Part shown: positions 43,235-51,508 of the stretch, in pieces | Position numbering within the stretch: position 1 is the first letter of the stretch | Layout: each line of letters begins with the position of its first letter | Origin: Saprospiraceae bacterium | Lineage (GTDB): Bacteria; Bacteroidota; Bacteroidia; Chitinophagales; Saprospiraceae | Assembly: GCA_020630775.1 (NCBI GenBank) | Contig: JAHDIN010000016.1 | Span: 1,211 to 63,445 of the forward strand | DNA: 62,235 nt | Direction: 5' to 3' | Position numbers and translations under genes: made by a program | Notes under the pieces: model-generated | Database searches by the model: none | Seen by the model: only the letters and a program-made list of their open reading frames with translations | Told to the model about the DNA's origin: nothing

Positions 43235-43534
43235 ATGAAAATTGTTATTAGAAATCAAGCTAATGTATCAAATAAGTATATAAGATTTGCTAAATGGAAA
43301 ATATTCAAATACAGTCGTAAGTATAACAAGTTAGTTTACGCAGAAGTATACATAAAGAAGATCTCTATCAAACCAGAAGTATATAATATAACAGTCAGAT
43401 TAGGTGTACCCGGTCCAGATATCGTCGTATCATCAACTTCTGACAATTTAAAATCTTTGTGGTCGGATCTTTCTTCTAAAATGAAACGCCAATTACGCAA
43501 GTACAAAACAAAACAATTAGAAGCCTTCTCTTAA
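43235..43534 (+). CDS. HPF/RaiA-like ribosome-associated protein
   Basis: The 99-aa basic protein has the length and pattern of short hibernation-promoting factors: MKIVIRNQANVSNKYIRFAKWKIFKY, a central two-strand section (VYNITVRLGVPGPDIVV) and a terminal helix with SSKMKRQLRKYKTKQ. In the family such proteins bind the 30S subunit in the decoding region and shut down idle ribosomes. Sequence match is moderate. It lies 12 nt before the ABC transporter gene, so it belongs to the exporter operon, an odd partner for it. Confidence 0.65.
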   Translation: MKIVIRNQANVSNKYIRFAKWKIFKYSRKYNKLVYAEVYIKKISIKPEVYNITVRLGVPGPDIVVSSTSDNLKSLWSDLSSKMKRQLRKYKTKQLEAFS

Positions 43535-43546
43535 CGCTAAAGCAAA

Positions 43547-45208
43547 ATGAATAATTATTTAACTCCGATTAAAAGATTTAATCGCCTTTTAAGTCTTGAG
43601 AAGAAAGATATTACGCAAGTATATATCTATGCTTTCTTTAATGGTCTAGTCAACCTCTCTTTACCGCTGGGCATTCAGGCTATTGTCAATTTGATACAAG
43701 GCGGTCAGATCACTACTTCCTGGTATATCCTTGTGGCTTTAGTGATTGCTGGCGTTGGTTTAGCTGGTACACTCCAGCTATTACAACTAAGAATCGTGGA
43801 GAATATCTCGCAAAGGATATTCAGTAATGCCTCATTCGAATTCGCTTTAAGAATACCTAAGATCAAATACGAGTCTCTAAGAAATTATTACGGCCCTGAC
43901 TTAGCCAATAGATTCTTTGACACTTTAACCATCCAGAAAGGCTTACCTAAAATTTTAATTGATTTTTCGCTAGGTATATTTCAGGTGATCGTGGGGCTGA
44001 TTGTACTCAGTCTTTATCATTCGTTCTTTATAATATTCAGCGTCCTACTCGTAATAGTAGTATACCTCATTATTGCCGCTACGGGACCTAAAGGTTTGAG
44101 AACGAGCCTAAAAGAGTCAACTCAGAAATATAAAATCGCCTTTTGGCTTGAGGAGATTGCTAGAAGTAAGTTATCATTCAAACTGGCTTCTGACAATAAA
44201 TTAAGCTTGACCAAAACGGACACACACGTAGATAAGTATTTAGATTCAAGAGAAGATCACTTTAGAGTAATTATCAATCAGTCTGTTTATCTGATCATTT
44301 TTAAGATCATGGTAGCAGCAGGTTTGTTGATCACAGGAAGTATTCTTGTTTTTAATGATCAAATGAATATCGGACAATTTGTTGCCGCAGAAATCATTAT
44401 CATCTTAATCATTGCATCAGTAGAAAAGATTATCAAAACCATCGAGTCGATCTATGATGTTTTGACAGCATTAGAAAAAATTGGTTACGTATTCGACAAA
44501 CCTATGGATGAGTTCAATGGTGTAAATCTGAAAGAATCCGATGATTCATTTAAAATAACGGTTGAGAATGTATCTTACCGTTATGATGATGCCCCAACAC
44601 AAACACTTGACAACGTTACTTTCGACATCCCCAATAATACATCTGCAATCATCTCTGGACCACCAAGTTCAGGAAAATCGACACTTTTAAAAATAATATC
44701 AGGCATAATGGACCCTTCAGATGGAATCATTAAATTCAATGACTTCCCGATGAAGTCTTTGGACTTTGATAACCTAAAAGAAGAAATAGGTTTTTGTATT
44801 AGTAATGGAGAAATTTTTCACGGCACTATACTTGAAAACATCTCATTAAACAGAGATAAAGCTACTCCAGAAAATATAAGTAGAGCTATAAATATAACTG
44901 GACTTTCGCCATACCTTTCAAAAATGCCGCTTGGATTTAATACTGTTGTTGACCCTGAGGGCAAGAAAGTACCAACCAATGTTCAAAACAGAATACTCCT
45001 TGCAAGAGCTATGGCCACAAACCCTAAACTATTGATTCTTGAAGACCCTTTGGAGCATATTAATCACAAAGAGAAGATTGAAATCATTGAAGCCATTACG
45101 GCATCAGAAAACAGATGGCACATACTCGTATCGTCAGTAGACGACTCATGGAAAGACTATATCGACAAAATAATTGAATTAAATAACGGTAGAATTATAG
45201 CTGCATAA
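43547..45208 (+). CDS. ABC exporter, fused membrane and ATPase domains, with degenerate signature motif
   Basis: The 553-aa half-transporter has an N-terminal six-helix membrane domain (about 20-300) and an ATPase domain (about 325-553). Walker A (GPPSSGKST, 371-379) is intact. The LSGGQ signature is replaced by KKVPTNVQNR before ILLARAM, and Walker B reads LLILEDPLEH (E499-D500), so the usual D-E order is reversed. This fits a divergent Bacteroidota branch of HlyB-like exporters; ATP hydrolysis may be altered. It lacks an N-terminal peptidase domain. The HlyD gene starts 10 nt later, and TolC follows. Confidence 0.88.
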   Translation: MNNYLTPIKRFNRLLSLEKKDITQVYIYAFFNGLVNLSLPLGIQAIVNLIQGGQITTSWYILVALVIAGVGLAGTLQLLQLRIVENISQRIFSNASFEFALRIPKIKYESLRNYYGPDLANRFFDTLTIQKGLPKILIDFSLGIFQVIVGLIVLSLYHSFFIIFSVLLVIVVYLIIAATGPKGLRTSLKESTQKYKIAFWLEEIARSKLSFKLASDNKLSLTKTDTHVDKYLDSREDHFRVIINQSVYLIIFKIMVAAGLLITGSILVFNDQMNIGQFVAAEIIIILIIASVEKIIKTIESIYDVLTALEKIGYVFDKPMDEFNGVNLKESDDSFKITVENVSYRYDDAPTQTLDNVTFDIPNNTSAIISGPPSSGKSTLLKIISGIMDPSDGIIKFNDFPMKSLDFDNLKEEIGFCISNGEIFHGTILENISLNRDKATPENISRAINITGLSPYLSKMPLGFNTVVDPEGKKVPTNVQNRILLARAMATNPKLLILEDPLEHINHKEKIEIIEAITASENRWHILVSSVDDSWKDYIDKIIELNNGRIIAA

Positions 45209-45218
45209 AATAACCGAC

Positions 45219-46589
45219 ATGCTTAATATCAGTTTAGAATCCGTATCACCATATATAAAGAAAAGTGACTTTAGATCATTTAATAAGTTACAAAAGCGTA
45301 AACATTCCAAGTTTTTACTTAGGGCGCTTATAACATTATTTGTTTTATTTATCATTTTCATGTTTCTCCCTTGGACACAGAACATCCGTTCGAGCGGAAC
45401 AGTAACTACTTTAAATCCTTATGACAAACCTCAAAACATTCAAGCTTTAATTGGCGGTCGGATTGAGAACTGGCGTGTCAAGGAGGGCGATGTTGTGAAA
45501 GCAGGAGACACGATTCTTTTTCTTACAGAGGCAAAAGAAGAATACTTGGATCCTGATATTCTTAACAATACGAAAGTCCAACAAGACGCCAAATTAAAAT
45601 CTGCAGATGCCTACCTTTCTAAGCGAAGTTTTTTAAGCGATCAGTTAATTGCTATAAAGGACTTAAGGGATACAAAGTTAGAACAACTAAATATTAAAAC
45701 GCAGCAAATAAATCTTGAGATAGAGGCAGAAAAGCAGGCTTTAGAAGCCGCTAAGACATATGCAGAAAATGCCACGAATCAGTTGGATCGTATGCAAAAC
45801 ATGTATGAAAAAGGTATAAAATCTTTGACTGATTTAGAAACAAAAAGGTTGTCCAATAGAGAAGCCAATGCCAAGTTGGTTTCAATAGAAAACAAATTGC
45901 TTAAGCTCAATAGAGAGAAAGACAACATCAATCAAGAGATTGAATTTACGAGAACAGATTACGAGCAGAAGCGCGCAAAAATTGATTCTGAGATTCAGAC
46001 TGTTGATTCTTACCGATTTAGCCTACTAGGTGAATCTAATAAATTGCAATCAAAGTATAATCAGATTGAAAGAAGACAAAGTTCATTCGTTGTGACATCG
46101 CCCATTACCGGTCGTATCACAAAGGTGCTTAAAAATGGAATTGGAGAATACGTAAAACCTCAAGAAAACATTGCTACAATAGTCCCTGAAGAATTCCAAA
46201 GAGCGGTCGAATTATTTATTGTACCGAATGATATGCCACTTGTTCAAATAGGCAAAAATGTGAGATTGCAATTTGACGGTTGGCCCGCTATTGTTTTCAG
46301 TGGATGGCCCAATACATCATTTGGCACCTACGCCGGCAAGGTATATGCCATTGATAATGACATCAGTGAAAACGGAAAATATAGAATTTTAGTCATTGAA
46401 AATGATGAAGAAAAGGAATGGCCAAATCTCATAAGAATAGGTTCAGGCGCTAGAGGTCTACTCTTGCTCAATGATGTAAAAATATACTATGAAATCTGGA
46501 GGCAACTCAATGGTTTTCCACCAGACTTCTATGATCCAGAGAAAAGAAAGAAAGTAAAGAGTAAAGCACCATTAAAAAAGGTGAAGTAA
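45219..46589 (+). CDS. HlyD-family membrane fusion protein
   Basis: The 456-aa protein has one N-terminal membrane helix (about 33-50, LLRALITLFVLFIIFMF). A biotinyl-lipoyl-like domain follows (about 65-105; GGRIENWRVKEGDVVKAGDTILFL), then a long coiled-coil hairpin (about 110-285; LEAAKTYAENATNQLDRMQN). The second half of the lipoyl domain is at SPITGRITKVLKNGIGEYV, and beta-barrel and membrane-proximal domains follow. It bridges the ABC exporter and TolC in a type I-like pump. Spacing of 10 nt from the ABC gene and 11 nt to the thioesterase gene supports one operon. Confidence 0.92.
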   Translation: MLNISLESVSPYIKKSDFRSFNKLQKRKHSKFLLRALITLFVLFIIFMFLPWTQNIRSSGTVTTLNPYDKPQNIQALIGGRIENWRVKEGDVVKAGDTILFLTEAKEEYLDPDILNNTKVQQDAKLKSADAYLSKRSFLSDQLIAIKDLRDTKLEQLNIKTQQINLEIEAEKQALEAAKTYAENATNQLDRMQNMYEKGIKSLTDLETKRLSNREANAKLVSIENKLLKLNREKDNINQEIEFTRTDYEQKRAKIDSEIQTVDSYRFSLLGESNKLQSKYNQIERRQSSFVVTSPITGRITKVLKNGIGEYVKPQENIATIVPEEFQRAVELFIVPNDMPLVQIGKNVRLQFDGWPAIVFSGWPNTSFGTYAGKVYAIDNDISENGKYRILVIENDEEKEWPNLIRIGSGARGLLLLNDVKIYYEIWRQLNGFPPDFYDPEKRKKVKSKAPLKKVK

Positions 46590-46600
46590 AAAAATCAACT

Positions 46601-46990
46601 ATGAAGTTTTATACTAGAAAATTAATAAAGCCAGGAGACCTAAATGCGAATAATACTTTATTCGGTGGTGCATTATTGAAATGGATTGATGAAGAAGCAG
46701 GCATTTATGCCATGACAAAATTAGATTCAAAGAAAGTGGTCACAAAGTTTATTTCAGAAATAGATTTTGTGAGTTCGTCAAGACAAGGAGACGTTATAGA
46801 GATTGGACTTGAATTTAAAGCCGTTGGAAGAACGAGTATCACTTTCTCTTGTATTGTAAGAAATGTGTTTTCAAAAAAAGTCATCATCTCCATTGACAAA
46901 ATAGTCTTTGTCAAAATCGATGAAAACGAAAAGCCGACACCTCATGGCAAAACGCTTGAAAACCTAGGCTACACTTCTAGCGACAAATAG
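46601..46990 (+). CDS. hotdog-fold acyl-CoA thioesterase
   Basis: The 129-aa protein is a hotdog-fold protein of the YciA/acyl-CoA hydrolase type. It contains PGDLNANNTLFGGALLKWIDEEAGIYA, with the Asn and Asp that align with the catalytic pair, and VGRTSITFSCIVRN in the beta sheet. It should cleave acyl-CoA thioesters in the cytoplasm. Its location between the HlyD and TolC genes (11- and 7-nt gaps) is unusual for housekeeping lipid metabolism and suggests an acyl group is linked to the exported substrate or to signalling. Confidence 0.82.
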   Translation: MKFYTRKLIKPGDLNANNTLFGGALLKWIDEEAGIYAMTKLDSKKVVTKFISEIDFVSSSRQGDVIEIGLEFKAVGRTSITFSCIVRNVFSKKVIISIDKIVFVKIDENEKPTPHGKTLENLGYTSSDK

Positions 46991-46997
46991 AATATCG

Positions 46998-48398
46998 ATG
47001 CAAATTAGAGTATTAAAATTTAGCCTCAGTATTTTAATAATACTTGTTTGTTCGCAAGGACGAACACAGGACACGCTCACATTGCAAACATTCCTAGCTA
47101 ATGTTTTCGAGAATCATCCACTCATTAAAAAAGCAACACTATATGACGAAATTGCTTCGGCGTATGATCTTCAACGCAGAGGTGTTTTAGATCCTAAATT
47201 GTACTCTGACTTCGATAGAAAATTATTTGACGATAAGACATATTTCAATATTTGGAACACTGAAGCCAAAATACCCACAAGATTACCTATTGATTTTTCT
47301 GTAGGTTATGAACGAAACGATGGTCTATTTCTTAACCCTGAAAATAGTGTTCCTAATAATGGCTTGGTTTATGGAAGTATAGACATCAGTTTACTGAGAG
47401 GCCTCCTATTTGATGAGCAGCGATTCCATATGCAAGCTGCAGAATTAAGCGGCATTAAGGGTCAAATTGAACAAGACATTCTCATAAGGGAAATTATTTT
47501 TCAAGCCATAATAGCTTATGTAGAATGGGCAGAAGCGCAAAGCACCTACAATATTTATCAAAACTACTTGGAGCTTATACAAATCAGGCATCAAAATATC
47601 ATTGAACTTTACCTTAATGGAGACAAGCCTGCCGTGGACACATTAGAATCTAGAGTTAATCTAAATACCGCAGAAAAATTGCTTTTGAGTTCTAATGATA
47701 AGTTGATTTCAAAACGGCAAAAACTAAGTTTATTTATATGGGACGATGAAGAAAATCCTCTCGAGATTCAAGCGTCACTCTACCCTATGGCTATATCTAG
47801 GCTACTTCTTGAGTTAGAGAATCTATCAAGCATAGGCGACCCTAATGTTGAGCTAGACCCACTAATTAGAAAGATTGAAAACGAAATTGCCTTTCTGGAA
47901 TTAGACAACAGACTAGAAAAAGAGTTTCTAAAACCAGAACTCAACCTAAAGTTCAATACCCTTGTAAATCTAGGTGATAATGCATTTCAACCTGCATATA
48001 GTTTCAATGATTACAAATATGGAATCGGATTTCAATATCCAATTCTGAATCGTAAGGTCAAAGGTAAGATCAGATTAAACAATGCCTTGATTGATCAAAG
48101 TCGATATGATGGCACACAATACAGAGGGCAACTTTTGACAAAGTTTAGAGCTTTAGAAAGCAGGAGATTATTACAAGTAGATCTTGTTAATGTTACCCAA
48201 GAAAAAATAACAAATAGCCTACTACTCTTGGACGCTGAACAACTCAAGTTCTCCATTGGAGAATCCTCTATCTTTTTGCTCAATCAGCGAGAATTGAAAT
48301 TATTGGAGTCGAGGATTGAACTCATTAAGACTTATGCAGGATTTTGTCATGTGCTGAATGAGCTGTACTTCTGGAAGTTGGGGCAGGAAGTAGATTAA
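46998..48398 (+). CDS. TolC-family outer membrane efflux protein
   Basis: The 466-aa protein has a signal peptide (about 1-24). Two OEP repeats are visible (about 30-230 and 270-460), with long helices such as LQTFLANVFENHPLIKKATLYDEI and QSRYDGTQYRGQLLTKFRALESRR, plus beta-barrel segments between. It forms the outer membrane channel of the pump with the HlyD and ABC proteins. It ends the operon, with a strong terminator at 48523. Confidence 0.88.
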   Translation: MQIRVLKFSLSILIILVCSQGRTQDTLTLQTFLANVFENHPLIKKATLYDEIASAYDLQRRGVLDPKLYSDFDRKLFDDKTYFNIWNTEAKIPTRLPIDFSVGYERNDGLFLNPENSVPNNGLVYGSIDISLLRGLLFDEQRFHMQAAELSGIKGQIEQDILIREIIFQAIIAYVEWAEAQSTYNIYQNYLELIQIRHQNIIELYLNGDKPAVDTLESRVNLNTAEKLLLSSNDKLISKRQKLSLFIWDDEENPLEIQASLYPMAISRLLLELENLSSIGDPNVELDPLIRKIENEIAFLELDNRLEKEFLKPELNLKFNTLVNLGDNAFQPAYSFNDYKYGIGFQYPILNRKVKGKIRLNNALIDQSRYDGTQYRGQLLTKFRALESRRLLQVDLVNVTQEKITNSLLLLDAEQLKFSIGESSIFLLNQRELKLLESRIELIKTYAGFCHVLNELYFWKLGQEVD

Positions 48399-48522
48399 AC
48401 TTTAGACAAGTAGGTATGATATAATTTCATTAATTTAGAGAGCATCCATTCCTTTAATGCTTAACCTATCCCTAAAACTGATCATAAGATATCCCATCAA
48501 AGCAAATGTTGATAATTCGCTT

Positions 48523-48556
48523 TGCCCTTTTGATTATCCAAAAGGGCATTTTTATT
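48523..48556 (+). terminator. rho-independent terminator of the exporter operon
   Basis: TGCCCTTTTG (48523-48532) pairs with CAAAAGGGCA (48539-48548), with loop ATTATC, followed by TTTTTATTT. It lies 125 nt after the TolC stop codon. Confidence 0.9.
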
Positions 48557-48634
48557 TAGCGATTAGCATCCCTCTTAAAATACTCATTTGGGAAATTAAC
48601 TGAAATACAAGTTCAAATTTTAACCACAAGGCAT

Positions 48635-49056
48635 TTATGTCTTATTAAGGACTATGCGCAACTTGCCACACGCATCATTGACTGCAGTCGAAGAAGCCTC
48701 AAAAGCATATCCACTATATATAGTTTTAAGGATTTCTTTATTGTTTCTATTAGTTAAATCCAAGGTAGTTTCATCACTTAAAATTTCGGCATAAACAATT
48801 TCGCCCATTTTATTGACGAGACTTTTGTTACTAATTGCTTACCTGAGTCTTGATTTGTAAAACCAGCTGCTTTTAAGACCTTATCAATACCACGCTTCGT
48901 TATTTTTCGACCGTCACCACCTTCAAAACTATCTTGCACTTCTGATGCTTTATACGACTGCTTTTCAGTGTAAGACATATCATTATTAAATTTAGAAGTT
49001 GAATTAACTCCACAGGAAAGAAAGACCAAAAAGGATAAATAAAGGAGATTTTTCAT
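48635..49056 (-). pseudogene. frameshifted small lipoprotein gene
   Basis: From the ATG at 49056 the first frame runs to a stop at 48778-48780 and gives a lipoprotein with lipobox FLSC and ASEVQDSFEGGDGRKITKRG. A second minus-strand frame, open from 48838 down to a TAA at 48635-48637, encodes MGEIVYAEILSDETTLDL and continues to GKLRIVLNKT. The two frames overlap at 48778-48838. The total span of 422 nt is one base short of 141 codons, as expected if a single base was lost near 48838. The C-terminal frame has no good start of its own apart from an internal ATG. Function is unknown; a sequencing error or programmed shift are the alternatives. Confidence 0.6.
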
Positions 49057-49168
49057 AATGGTTGTTTTTTACAATTAGATAGATATGCCCAAAGGACAAT
49101 TAGTGACTTTGATATATCAAAAATTAAAAGAAAAAACTATATTAACATTCACAACTGCCCTTATTTTC

Positions 49169-51286
49169 ATGAAAAGATCAACGCTATTCCTATCTACGCT
49201 TCTTTTTCTCCCTTTATATGTTTATTCACAACTAGAGAACGATCTTATATTACAACCGATTGCACAATTTGAAGAAATAGCCACAGATATCATTCCGTTA
49301 GATGATGGACGTATTTATGTCACCCTTCAATCGGGATTAATAAAGATAATCGATCAAAATACAGAGATCAACGCCACTCCTTTATTAGATTTTACGCACA
49401 GGATAAGAGAGAACTCGGAAGGCGGACTATTAAGTTTGGCCTTACATCCTAATTTTGAAAACAATGGATATTTCTACATATTTTATACCGACAATAATCA
49501 AGAAGACAACATCGCTAGATTTACAATTACTGATTTCGAAAATAATGTAGTTGATTTAAACTCTGAAAAGCACATATTAAAAATTGATGGAGGTGTAGCC
49601 ATTCATCATGGTGGTTGTCTAAAATTTGGGCCAGACGGATTACTTTACATAAGCATCGGAGATCATGGTGCATTTAGCACAAATCCTTCACAAGACAACA
49701 ATAGCTTATGGGGCAAAATATTAAGGATTGATATTGACAATGGAGACCCATATTCCATTCCCGACAACAATCCATTAAAAGGACAAAGCCAATTCAGAGA
49801 AGAAATTATCGCCAATGGACTACGCAATCCCTGGAAGTTTGATATTGATAGCACTACTGGAGATTTATGGATTGGTGACGTAGGCTCTGACCTATTTGAA
49901 GAAGTAAATTTACTATCTCCAAATACAGCAGAGGTCGTCAATTTTGGCTGGCGTTGCTTTGAAGCCACAGATGCTTTATTCTCTCCAGACTGTAATAAGA
50001 TATCGAATATGCATACGCTACCTATTGCTCACTATGCCCATGAGTTCAAATCATGCAAAGGCTCTATAACTGGAGGTGTGTTATGGCGGGATGTACCCAA
50101 TACTTCAAATGCCTCGATTTATATTTTTGCAGACTTTTGCCGTGAAGGCTTGTACTACATTGATAACATGAACAGCTATGTAATCAATCAAGTAGATGTA
50201 TATAATCCCGAACTAGAAGAAATTGTAGCCATCAGCCAAGACAAAACAGGAAGTATTTTCATTTCTGCTGGTGCACCTTTATCACGCATTTACAAACTCG
50301 ATGTTGGATGTACATTCCCTAATATCGATATCCACTTGCCTTCATGCCCCACCATACCAGATGGATGTATTGCTTTTGATTTACCCGAACAAAATACAAT
50401 CACAAGCATTAAACTTTATGACTTCAACAATCAACTTATTGAAGAAAATGATTATTGCAAAATCAAGAAAGGGACATACACTTTAATTATTGACAATATC
50501 GACTCAAGGTGCTCCAGAGAACTAAACATAGAAGTAGAGAGTTTCAAACCAGAAATATCAACAACTGAAGCAAGTTGCGATATCGCTGAAGATGGAATTA
50601 TTGAAGTTAACCTACCGGATTCGTTACCTGAATACTTTAATTTTTTTATTGAAAACATAAATGGAAAACATCTAGACAAAGAGCAATACGACAGGGCACC
50701 TGCAGGGGATTACAATTTAATTATAAGCACAGACTCACTAGGCTGCACTGATACCATTCCATTCAGAGTCAGACATGACCAAATATTATTTAGACCGGAT
50801 TTCTTAAATGGTACACTATCCGTTCCAGATACTTTCGCGCAATACCAATGGTATATGGTAGATATTAATTCGAGCACATTTGCAGATTCTATAGTCATCC
50901 CAGGTGCGACTGATTACCAATACACACCTCTTGAGACAGCTTGGTATTTTATAAATGTCAAACAGCAGAATGGATGTTCTAATAGATCTTTTGCGAAGGA
51001 CGTTATTATCACCTCCTTAGAGGAACCTGAACATTGGGATAACATATCAATCTACCCTAACCCAACCAAAAACTTTCTCAATATCCGGTTCAATTCAAAG
51101 CTCAATTCAAAACTAGAGTTACGCATTCGAAGTCTCAATGGCAGAGAGATTTTCAAAAAGCAAATCTATGTCAAAAGCGGTAAATTTGATTATCAGGTAG
51201 ATTTAAAATCCTACGATAGTGGGTATTATATTATTTCAATTAATAACGAAGAATCATCTATTGCTTTACCATTTATTAAAGAATAG
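49169..51286 (+). CDS. PQQ-type glucose/sorbosone dehydrogenase-like protein with T9SS domain
   Basis: From the ATG at 49169 the protein is 705 aa with a signal peptide (ending VYSQ); the longer in-frame start at 49085 adds residues without signal character. Residues about 25-370 form a GSDH-type beta-propeller (EGGLLSLALHPNFENNGYFYIFYT, HHGGCLKFGPDGLLYISIGDHGA, GLRNPWKFDID). An Ig-like middle part has several Cys, and a T9SS type A domain closes the chain (about 630-705; IYPNPTKNFLNIRFN). Some family members oxidise sugars using PQQ and Ca2+, but many Bacteroidota members have no tested activity. The protein is expected at the cell surface. Confidence 0.85.
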   Translation: MKRSTLFLSTLLFLPLYVYSQLENDLILQPIAQFEEIATDIIPLDDGRIYVTLQSGLIKIIDQNTEINATPLLDFTHRIRENSEGGLLSLALHPNFENNGYFYIFYTDNNQEDNIARFTITDFENNVVDLNSEKHILKIDGGVAIHHGGCLKFGPDGLLYISIGDHGAFSTNPSQDNNSLWGKILRIDIDNGDPYSIPDNNPLKGQSQFREEIIANGLRNPWKFDIDSTTGDLWIGDVGSDLFEEVNLLSPNTAEVVNFGWRCFEATDALFSPDCNKISNMHTLPIAHYAHEFKSCKGSITGGVLWRDVPNTSNASIYIFADFCREGLYYIDNMNSYVINQVDVYNPELEEIVAISQDKTGSIFISAGAPLSRIYKLDVGCTFPNIDIHLPSCPTIPDGCIAFDLPEQNTITSIKLYDFNNQLIEENDYCKIKKGTYTLIIDNIDSRCSRELNIEVESFKPEISTTEASCDIAEDGIIEVNLPDSLPEYFNFFIENINGKHLDKEQYDRAPAGDYNLIISTDSLGCTDTIPFRVRHDQILFRPDFLNGTLSVPDTFAQYQWYMVDINSSTFADSIVIPGATDYQYTPLETAWYFINVKQQNGCSNRSFAKDVIITSLEEPEHWDNISIYPNPTKNFLNIRFNSKLNSKLELRIRSLNGREIFKKQIYVKSGKFDYQVDLKSYDSGYYIISINNEESSIALPFIKE

Positions 51287-51508
51287 AAGCTATTGGCGTA
51301 TTCGTAATAAGAAATTAAGCATACATATAAAACAATTGAGGTTTCACATTTATAAGAATCCTTAAATTTCTAACTCAGAGTTCAATTCTTTTTGTCACTA
51401 TTCAATTATTGCATATAATACATCGAACGTGACATAAAAAGTGATTCATTGAACGCATTAATTTTAATCATTTAGGTAAATTCACAACAGTAATAAATAA
51501 ACCTATCC

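Noticed and set aside
51471..51490. TAGGTAAATTCAC before the PNGase F-like gene
   Set aside because: Only one half-site matches the palindrome family, and the second half (ACCTA) is missing.
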